DNA of 64,000 nucleotides from Leifsonia sp. 466MF (GTDB lineage Bacteria; Actinomycetota; Actinomycetes; Actinomycetales; Microbacteriaceae), in NCBI RefSeq assembly GCF_900100265.1, contig NZ_LT629696.1, positions 3,100,001-3,164,000 of the forward strand, given 5' to 3'. The notes below the pieces were generated by a model, which was not told the origin of the DNA, did not search any database, and saw only the letters and a list, made by a program, of their open reading frames with translations. The position numbers and the translations under genes are program-made. Positions 57,776-64,000 of the stretch are shown piece after piece (within the stretch, counting starts at the first letter, position 1; each line of letters begins with the position of its first letter).

Positions 57776-59140
57776 GTGACCACCGCGCTCGACGCACCCC
57801 CCGCCTCGTTCGTCCGGCCCACCGACTTCCGCCTGCCCGGAGGCGAGTGGTTCATCGGTGCGGGCTTCGGCCTGTTCGTGCACTGGGACCACGCCAGCCA
57901 GCAGGGGATCGAGATCTCCTGGCCGCTGGTCGGTCGTTCCATCATCCCCGGTTCCGACGGCGTCGAGGACACCGTCACCGTCGACGAGTACCAGTCCACT
58001 GCGGCGACCTTCAACCCGGTCGAGTGGGATGCGGTCGCTCTGGCCCGGCTCGCGAAGCGCGCGGGCGCCCGCTACGTCGTCTTCACTGCCCGCCACCACG
58101 CGGGCTACGCCATGTTCCACACCGAGCAGTCCGATTTCGGCATCGAGCACTCCCCCTTCGGGCGCGACATCACGCGCGAGTTCGTCGAGGCGATCCGCGC
58201 GGAGGGCATCCGGGTCGGGATCTACTACAGCCTCCCGGACTGGAACCACCCGGACTACCCCGCCTTCCGCATGGAGGACCGGCCGTACGCTCTCGAGCAC
58301 TGGCCGGCCGCCGGCGACCCGGCCAACGCCGGAACACCGGTCGCCGACGACCGGCACCGCCGCGCGACGCCCGAGCAGTGGCAGCGCTACCAGGAGTACC
58401 TGCGCGGCCAGCTCACCGAGCTGCTCACCCGTTACGGCACCATCGACCTGCTCTGGTTCGACGGCGAGTGGGAGCGGTCGGAGCAGGAGTGGGACAGCGC
58501 GGGCCTGCGCGCTCTGATCAAGTCCCTGCAGCCGGATGTCGTCATCAACGACCGCCTGCTCGGCCAGGGCGACTACAAGACGCCCGAGCAGGGCTTCCCC
58601 GTCACCGCGCCCGACGGGCCGTGGGAGCTGTGCATGACCATCGGCCAGATGTGGGCGTGGCGGCCGGGCGACACCAAGAGCAAGAGCACCACCTCGCTGA
58701 TCACGACGTTGATCGAGGTGGCGTCGCGCGGCGGCAACCTCCTGCTGAACATCGGGCCGAAGGGCGACGGCAGCCTCAACGAGTCGCAGGTGCGCACCCT
58801 GGAGGAGATCGGCGAGTGGATGGACGTGCACGCCGAGAGCGTCGTGGACGTCTCCCCCACCGTCGGCGTGGACTTCTACGGTCCGTCCACCGCCCGGCCG
58901 GGGACCCTGTACCTGCACCTGGTGATGCGTCCGATCGAGGAGGTCGTCGTGCGCGGCATCCCCGTCGGCCGGGTCACGGGGGTCCGCCTGCTGGCCACGG
59001 GCGAGGAGCTTCCGTACGACGTGAACCTGGAGGTGCACGAGCAGCCGGCGCCCGGGGTCGACCCGCTGGGCGAGCTGCACATCCCCGCGCCGGCAGCATC
59101 GGGCGCGGTCGTCGATGTCATCGCGATCGATTTCGCGTAG
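57776..59140 (+). CDS. Alpha-L-fucosidase, glycoside hydrolase family 29 (second copy)
   Basis: A 454-residue GH29 enzyme with markers FIGAGFGLFVHWDHASQQGI, YVVFTARHHAGYAMFHTEQS, GIYYSLPDWNHPDYPAF, nucleophile aspartate in DLLWFDGEWERS and SRGGNLLLNIGPKGDGSLNE. GTG at 57776 is the start because AAGGAG lies seven bases before it. It differs strongly from the divergent GH29 in sequence, so the two probably prefer different linkages. No signal peptide. It leads the operon towards the importer genes, though the importer also has its own promoter region. Confidence 0.93.
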   Translation: MTTALDAPPASFVRPTDFRLPGGEWFIGAGFGLFVHWDHASQQGIEISWPLVGRSIIPGSDGVEDTVTVDEYQSTAATFNPVEWDAVALARLAKRAGARYVVFTARHHAGYAMFHTEQSDFGIEHSPFGRDITREFVEAIRAEGIRVGIYYSLPDWNHPDYPAFRMEDRPYALEHWPAAGDPANAGTPVADDRHRRATPEQWQRYQEYLRGQLTELLTRYGTIDLLWFDGEWERSEQEWDSAGLRALIKSLQPDVVINDRLLGQGDYKTPEQGFPVTAPDGPWELCMTIGQMWAWRPGDTKSKSTTSLITTLIEVASRGGNLLLNIGPKGDGSLNESQVRTLEEIGEWMDVHAESVVDVSPTVGVDFYGPSTARPGTLYLHLVMRPIEEVVVRGIPVGRVTGVRLLATGEELPYDVNLEVHEQPAPGVDPLGELHIPAPAASGAVVDVIAIDFA

Positions 59141-59154
59141 ACCGGGCCGACCTC

Positions 59155-59215
59155 TTGACCGCCGACCGGGTCCGATCTAAGCTCCGCATGAGGCCTATAT
59201 CGTAGACCCTATAGG
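59155..59215 (+). promoter_or_regulatory. Promoter and operator site C of the fucose importer
   Basis: TTGACC (59155-59160) and TAAGCT (59178-59183) are 17 bases apart, a good -35/-10 pair. Just downstream lies CCTATA (59194-59199) and then the full CCTATAGG (59208-59215), so a repressor bound there would block initiation. Confidence 0.6.
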
Positions 59216-59332
59216 ATTGTGAACCACCCGACGGAGCGAGGACGCCCCGGACGATCCGCACGAAGACAGTACGACAGGCACCACCAACGCAAGGCGATCA
59301 CCTGGATGAATCCAATGGAGGAGGCACAGCAC

Positions 59333-60580
59333 GTGACACCACGAAGCAAGCGCAGGGCGGCCAGGATCGGCACCGCCGTCCTGCTGACCGGAGCACTCAC
59401 CGCACTGGCCGGCTGCGCCGGCGGCAGCGGGGGCGACGCCAAGGGCGGCCCGATCAGCATGTACACCTGGGTCAGCAGTCAGAGCGACCGCGACCAGTGG
59501 GAAGGCTTCATCGATCTCGGCAAGAAGGTCGACCCCGACCTCGATGTCACGATCGAAGGCCCGAGCTTCAACGACTACTGGACCAAGGTCAAGACCCGCC
59601 TCAGCGGCTCCAACCCGCCGTGCCTGCTCACCACCCAGGCCGCGCGGGCTCAGGAGCTCTCGGGGCTGCTCATGCCGCTGAACGACCTGATCAAGAAGAA
59701 CAAGCTCGACACTTCGAAGTTCGACGAGTCGATGCTCAAGGGCATGACCGTGGACGGCACGATCCGCGCGATCCCCTACGACGCCGAGCCGATCGTCCTC
59801 TACTACAACGCGGACAACTTCGCGAAGGCGGGCCTGCAGCTCCCGAGCACCACCTACACACGGGAGCAGTTCCTGGCCGACGCGAAGAAGCTGACGACGG
59901 GCGACCACAAGGCGCTCGCGATCTCCCCCGGCTTCTTCATCCCGAACGCCTGGGCCATCGCCGACGGCGCGGAGGCCGTGAAGGACTCCAAGCTCGACCT
60001 CACCAACTCCAAGCTGGTCGACCAGGTGCAGTCCTACTTCGACCTGGTCGGCAAGGAGGGCATCGCGAAGGCGCCCGAGGCCGCGGACGGCTCCGACGTC
60101 TCCCAGTCGGCGTTCACCAGCGGCGCCGTCGACATGCTGATCGAGGGCCCGTGGATGTACGGCACCTTCGCCGACGCCGCCAAGTTCAAGATGGGCGTGA
60201 CGATCGTTCCGAGCACCTCTGGTGAGGCGCACGGCATGACGGCCGGCTCCGGCTTCGGCATCGCGAAGAACTGCAAGAACCCGGACGCGGCCTTCAAGGC
60301 GATCGTCGCGATGACCGACACCAGCGTCCTGAAGGGTCAGGCGGAGAAGCGCGGCATCGTGCCCTCCCGAGCCGACGCCCAGTCGGCCTGGGCCGAGGGC
60401 AAGTCGCCGGAGGCGTACGCCGCGGTGCAGGCTCTGCTGAAGAACGCGACGGCGCAGATCACCACCCCCACCTGGAACCAGGTGGAGACCCTGTTCACCC
60501 AGTACGGCGTCGAGGGGTACCGGGGTGACAAGACGGCCAAGGACGTGCTGAGCACGATCCAGAAGTCGGTCGGGCAGTAG
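59333..60580 (+). CDS. Sugar ABC transporter substrate-binding lipoprotein (fucose/fucoside)
   Basis: A CUT1-type binding protein of about 415 residues. The signal peptide and lipobox are IGTAVLLTGALTALAGCAGG. Typical features are TVDGTIRAIPYDAEPIVLYY and NADNFAKAGLQLPSTTYTRE, then VDMLIEGPWMYGTF. GTG at 59333 is chosen because GGAGGAGG lies about eight bases upstream; several earlier in-frame ATGs lack this and would give an implausible N-terminus. It lies in the fucose operon before two permeases. L-fucose or fucosylated oligosaccharide is the likely ligand. Confidence 0.9.
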   Translation: MTPRSKRRAARIGTAVLLTGALTALAGCAGGSGGDAKGGPISMYTWVSSQSDRDQWEGFIDLGKKVDPDLDVTIEGPSFNDYWTKVKTRLSGSNPPCLLTTQAARAQELSGLLMPLNDLIKKNKLDTSKFDESMLKGMTVDGTIRAIPYDAEPIVLYYNADNFAKAGLQLPSTTYTREQFLADAKKLTTGDHKALAISPGFFIPNAWAIADGAEAVKDSKLDLTNSKLVDQVQSYFDLVGKEGIAKAPEAADGSDVSQSAFTSGAVDMLIEGPWMYGTFADAAKFKMGVTIVPSTSGEAHGMTAGSGFGIAKNCKNPDAAFKAIVAMTDTSVLKGQAEKRGIVPSRADAQSAWAEGKSPEAYAAVQALLKNATAQITTPTWNQVETLFTQYGVEGYRGDKTAKDVLSTIQKSVGQ

Positions 60581-60583
60581 CGC

Positions 60584-61570
60584 ATGACCTCCCCCCTGGT
60601 CACGGGTGCCGTCGTCTCCGAGGAGACGGCGGCACCCGCCGCGCCCCCGACCCGCCCGTTCGGCGTGCCGCATCCCACCCCTCCCCGCCGGGGCGGCCGC
60701 AAGCGCCGCGGGGACGGCCTGGTCGCCCTCGCCTACCTGTGGCCGGGACTCGCCGGCTTCACGTTCTTCATCGTCGTCCCGCTGCTCGGGTCGCTCGTCA
60801 TCAGCCTGTTCGAGTGGCCGCTGTTCGGCTCCCCCACGTTCATCGGGCTGGCGAACTACCAGAAGCTGTTCAGCGACCCGACGTTCTACACGGTGCTGAT
60901 CAACACGGTGATCTTCGCCTTCGTCTACACGGCCCTGAACCTGGCCGTCGCCCTGGCGGTCTCGCTGTGGCTCAACACCCGCATCAAGTTCGCCGGATTC
61001 TGGCGCGTCATCTTCTTCCTGCCGGCCATCACCCCGATGGTCGCGAACGCCCTGGTCTGGCGGCTGCTCCTCAGCGACGACGGCCTGGTGAACTCGGCGC
61101 TCGCCGGCATCGGCATCGACGGTCCCAGCTGGCTCTCCGACTCCCGCTTCGCCCTGGCGTCCGTCATCGCCATGTCGGTCTGGCAGTCGTTCGGCTACAA
61201 CGTGATCGTGCTCTCGGCCGGTCTCGGCGGCATCCCGAAGGAGATCCTCGAGGCCTCCCGGATGGACGGAACGAACGCCTGGCAGCGGCTGCGGTCGATC
61301 ATCCTGCCGATGATCTCGCCGTCGCTGTTCTTCACCATGACGATGACGATGATCGGCGCGTTCCAGGTCTTCGTGCAGCCGCAGATTCTGACCCAGGGCG
61401 GACCCGGTGAGTCGACGAACACCTTCGTGCTCTACCTGTACCGCAACGGCTTCGTCTTCGACCGGCTCGGCTATGCGTCGGCTCTGGCGTGGATGCTGTT
61501 CATCGTCGTCATGATCATCACCGCCCTGCAGTTCGCGGGACAGAAGAGGTGGGTCAACTATGACAAGTGA
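60584..61570 (+). CDS. Sugar ABC transporter permease (CUT1, MalF/UgpA type)
   Basis: A 328-residue permease. A hydrophilic N-terminal segment of about 45 residues precedes the helices (AYLWPGLAGFTFFIVVPLLG). The EAA loop is PKEILEASRMDGTNAWQRLR. It ends with LQFAGQKRWVNYDK, a usual tail for this family. It begins three bases after the binding-protein stop and overlaps the next permease by 11 bases. It forms the membrane channel for the fucose importer with its partner. Confidence 0.92.
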   Translation: MTSPLVTGAVVSEETAAPAAPPTRPFGVPHPTPPRRGGRKRRGDGLVALAYLWPGLAGFTFFIVVPLLGSLVISLFEWPLFGSPTFIGLANYQKLFSDPTFYTVLINTVIFAFVYTALNLAVALAVSLWLNTRIKFAGFWRVIFFLPAITPMVANALVWRLLLSDDGLVNSALAGIGIDGPSWLSDSRFALASVIAMSVWQSFGYNVIVLSAGLGGIPKEILEASRMDGTNAWQRLRSIILPMISPSLFFTMTMTMIGAFQVFVQPQILTQGGPGESTNTFVLYLYRNGFVFDRLGYASALAWMLFIVVMIITALQFAGQKRWVNYDK

Positions 61571-62456
61571 CACGCTCGAACGCGCCGGCACTCGCACGAA
61601 CGGCCGCCGGCACGGGCTCCGGCCGGCTCAGCGCGTCGTCGTGACGAAGACCTGGCTCAACACGCTGCTGATGGCCATCGTCGCGCTGCTGTTCACCTTC
61701 CCCTTCATCTGGATGTTCTTCTCGGCCCTCAAGCCGGAGTCCGAGGTGTTCTCGCCCCACCCGACCTTCATCGGGTCCGAGGTGAAGTGGTCGAACTTCG
61801 TGGATGCGTGGACCCTGGTGCCGTTCGGCCGGTTCATCTTCAACGGCTTCTTCGTCTCGATCTGCGGCGCTCTGCTCTCCGTCATCGTGGCGGTGCTGTC
61901 GGCGTACGCGTTCTCGCGCCTCCGCTTCAAGTACCGCGACCGCATCTTCCTGCTCTACGTGCTCACGCTGGTGCTCCCGCAGGAGGTGCTGGTCGTCCCG
62001 CTGTTCATCATGATGAACCAGCTCGGGCTCGTCGACACGTACACGGCCCTGATCATCCCGTTCGCGTTCACCGCGTTCGGCACGTTCCTGCTCCGCCAGT
62101 TCTTCCTGACGATCCCGATCGAGTTCGAGGAGGCGGCGCTGATCGACGGCGCCTCGCGCTTCCGCACCCTGTGGTCGGTGCTGCTCCCTCAGCTCACCGC
62201 CCCGCTGTCGGTGCTGGGCGTCTTCTCGTTCGTCGGCTACTACAACTCCTACCTGTGGCCGCTGATCATCATCAACAGCCAGGAGCTCGCGACCGTGCCG
62301 CTCGGGCTCTCCATGTTCACCGGGGAGCACGGCACCCAGTGGAGCCTGATGATGGCCGCATCCACCATCGCGATCATCCCCTCGCTGATCATCGTCGCGC
62401 TGCTGCAGCGCCAGCTGATCAAGGGCGTCGCCCTCGGCGGCTTCGGCGGCCGCTGA
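61560..62456 (+). CDS. Sugar ABC transporter permease (CUT1, MalG/UgpE type)
   Basis: A 298-residue permease. It has NTLLMAIVALLFTFPFIWMF at the start, the EAA loop PIEFEEAALIDGASRFRTLW and the end RQLIKGVALGGFGGR, which is very typical for this family. It overlaps the first permease gene by 11 bases. No ATPase gene follows; a MsiK-type ATPase encoded elsewhere is expected to energise this importer. Confidence 0.92.
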   Translation: MTSDTLERAGTRTNGRRHGLRPAQRVVVTKTWLNTLLMAIVALLFTFPFIWMFFSALKPESEVFSPHPTFIGSEVKWSNFVDAWTLVPFGRFIFNGFFVSICGALLSVIVAVLSAYAFSRLRFKYRDRIFLLYVLTLVLPQEVLVVPLFIMMNQLGLVDTYTALIIPFAFTAFGTFLLRQFFLTIPIEFEEAALIDGASRFRTLWSVLLPQLTAPLSVLGVFSFVGYYNSYLWPLIIINSQELATVPLGLSMFTGEHGTQWSLMMAASTIAIIPSLIIVALLQRQLIKGVALGGFGGR

Positions 62457-62488
62457 CCTCCCCGTCCCTCACCAGAAAGCAGACACCC

Positions 62489-63613
62489 ATGAGCCTCGCC
62501 CCGCCCGCCGCCCTCACCGCCGTCGACGGCACGATCGTCAGCGCCGAGGCCTGGCTGAGCGACCTGGAGGTGGAGACGGTCCGCACGGATGCGGTGCAGT
62601 CGTTCCTGAAGCAGGAGACCATCTTCGTCCGATTGCGCACGGTCGGCGGGGTCGAGGGTATCGGCTACAGCTACACGATCGGGACCGGCGGCGCCGCCGT
62701 CCTCAGCCTCCTGCGCGAGACCCTGCTCGACGTGGTGGTCGGGATGGACGTGAACCGTCCGGAGGACGTCTGGCGCGCGCTGTTCTCTACCACCCGGGCG
62801 ACGACCGTCGGCCTGATCACCTCGCTCGCGCTCGCCGCCGTCGACACCGCGGTGTGGGATGCGCGCTGCAAGGCGGCGGGCCTGCCGCTCTGGGTGGCGG
62901 CGGGAGGAGCGCAGCCGCGCATCCCGCTGTACGACACCGAGGGGGGCTGGCTGCACTTCAGCACGGACGAGCTGGTCGCGCAGGCGGTCGAGTCGCAGCG
63001 GCGCGGGCTCGGCGGCGTGAAGATCAAGGTCGGCAAGCCGCGCGCGCACGAGGACTTCGAGCGGTTGAGCGCCGTCCGCGAGGCCGTCGGGGACAGGATG
63101 GACATCATGGTGGATGCGAACCAGTCCTTAACGGCGGCCGAGGCCATCCGCCGCGCTGCCCTGTTCGAGAAGCTCGACATCTTCTGGTTCGAGGAGCCCC
63201 TCCCCGCGGAGGACGTCGCCGGGCACCGCCGGCTCGCCGAGTCGACCAGCGTCCCGGTCGCGGTCGGCGAGTCGATCTACTCGGTCGGCCACTTCCGCGA
63301 GTACCTGCAGTCGGGGGCCGCCTCCATCGTCCAGGTCGATGTCGCCCGCGTCGGCGGCATCACGCCGTGGCTGAAGGTCGCGCACCTCGCGGAGGCGTTC
63401 AACGTGGCGGTGGCCCCGCACTTCCTGATGGAGCTGCACGTGTCGCTGTGCTGCGCGGTGCCCAACGCGCTCTATCTGGAGCACATCCCCCAGCTGCGCG
63501 CCGTGACCCGCACCGAGATGGCGATCCGCGACGGTCACGGTCTCGCGCCGTCGCAGCCGGGCCTCGGCATCGAGTGGGACCTGGACGCCGTCGACGACCT
63601 GCGGGTCGCCTGA
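62489..63613 (+). CDS. Mandelate racemase/enolase superfamily protein, probable L-fuconate dehydratase
   Basis: A 374-residue enolase-superfamily enzyme. The catalytic lysines are in GGVKIKVGK, metal ligands are in DIMVDANQS, WFEEPL and VGESI, and the basic histidine lies in VAPHFLMELH. This is the mandelate racemase subgroup, which includes sugar-acid dehydratases. The final strand begins with RIPLYDTEGGWLHFSTDEL. In this operon it would convert L-fuconate to 2-keto-3-deoxy-L-fuconate. Other acid sugars such as rhamnonate are possible. GAAAGC lies before the ATG. Its stop overlaps the start of the aldo/keto reductase (TGATG). Confidence 0.87.
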   Translation: MSLAPPAALTAVDGTIVSAEAWLSDLEVETVRTDAVQSFLKQETIFVRLRTVGGVEGIGYSYTIGTGGAAVLSLLRETLLDVVVGMDVNRPEDVWRALFSTTRATTVGLITSLALAAVDTAVWDARCKAAGLPLWVAAGGAQPRIPLYDTEGGWLHFSTDELVAQAVESQRRGLGGVKIKVGKPRAHEDFERLSAVREAVGDRMDIMVDANQSLTAAEAIRRAALFEKLDIFWFEEPLPAEDVAGHRRLAESTSVPVAVGESIYSVGHFREYLQSGAASIVQVDVARVGGITPWLKVAHLAEAFNVAVAPHFLMELHVSLCCAVPNALYLEHIPQLRAVTRTEMAIRDGHGLAPSQPGLGIEWDLDAVDDLRVA

Positions 63614-64000
63614 TGGGCCCGAAGCGCGCGTTCGGGCGGGGCGGGCTGTCGGTGGGTCCGATCGGCTACGGCGCCGCCGCCCTCGGCAACCTCTACAGCG
63701 CACGGCCTGAAGACGAGTGGCCGCGCATCGTCCCCGCCGCCTGGGAGGCGGGCGTCCGCTACTACGACACGGCGCCGCACTACGGTCTGGGGCTCGCCGA
63801 GGAGCGTCTGGGCGAGAGCCTGCGCGCCTTCCCGCGCGACGAGTACGTGCTCTCGACCAAGGTGGGCCGCGTCCTCGATCCCAACCCCGACTACCGGCCA
63901 GGAGACACCGACATCGCGAACCTGTTCGACGTGCCCGCGACCCTGCGGCGCCGCTTCGACTACTCGCGTGACGGCGTGCTCCGCTCGGTGGAGGACTCCC
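63613..64000 (+). CDS. Aldo/keto reductase, probable L-fucose 1-dehydrogenase (cut by window end)
   Basis: The first 129 residues of an aldo/keto reductase are present. GYGAAALGNLYSARPEDEWP, then VRYYDTAPHYGLGLAEERLG has the catalytic aspartate and tyrosine, and STKVGRVLDPNPDYRPGD the conserved lysine. This subgroup contains D-threo-aldose 1-dehydrogenase and L-fucose dehydrogenase. It would oxidise L-fucose to the lactone. The start overlaps the dehydratase stop by one base. The remaining two thirds lie outside the window. Confidence 0.87.
   Translation, partial: MGPKRAFGRGGLSVGPIGYGAAALGNLYSARPEDEWPRIVPAAWEAGVRYYDTAPHYGLGLAEERLGESLRAFPRDEYVLSTKVGRVLDPNPDYRPGDTDIANLFDVPATLRRRFDYSRDGVLRSVEDS

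Overview
The window is high-GC DNA from an actinobacterium, most likely a Microbacteriaceae member of the Leifsonia type. The grounds are GC-rich codon use, the hadA-hadB-murB and tRNA-Trp context, PspC-type sensor kinases, and sugar importers that lack their own ATPase. No ribosomal RNA, insertion sequence, integrase or CRISPR array was seen.

Layout. Positions 1-10.4 kb hold a partial tRNA-Trp, a PspC-domain two-component system with a divergent PspC protein, a RecQ-like helicase with a phosphoribosyltransferase-like tail, a glycine-rich protein, a bile salt hydrolase of strongly Firmicutes-like sequence and lower GC, and the conserved murB-hadB-hadA operon. At 10.4-10.7 kb is an isolated 27-codon gene with its own promoter, palindromic operator and terminator. 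Positions 10.7-13.1 kb form a sparse accessory stretch with a few small genes, one of them immunity-protein-like.

Positions 13.7-23.1 kb are the most unusual part. They carry an NMT1/THI5-type ABC importer, RutA-like and RutB-like enzymes, an NtaA/RcaE-family monooxygenase, an MFS transporter fused to a riboflavin kinase domain, two flavin reductases and a RibD-C/DHFR-like protein. Together they suggest uptake, trapping and breakdown of riboflavin or a related alloxazine. That function is inferred, not shown.

Positions 23-34 kb hold a second two-component system divergent from an FtsX-type ABC transporter, a LysR/epimerase/MFS set, and AraC and MarR regulators with an SDR. Positions 34-48 kb form a carbohydrate locus: a CUT1 importer of LplABC type, two convergent ROK regulators, GH95, GH36 and a secreted modular GH27.

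Positions 48-64 kb encode what looks like a complete oxidative L-fucose pathway: two GH29 fucosidases, an importer, a mutarotase, an aldo/keto reductase, a lactonase, a dehydratase, an SDR, a FAH-type hydrolase giving pyruvate plus L-lactate, and LldD to oxidise the lactate. A CCTATAGG palindrome in three of its promoter regions points to one shared, unidentified regulator.
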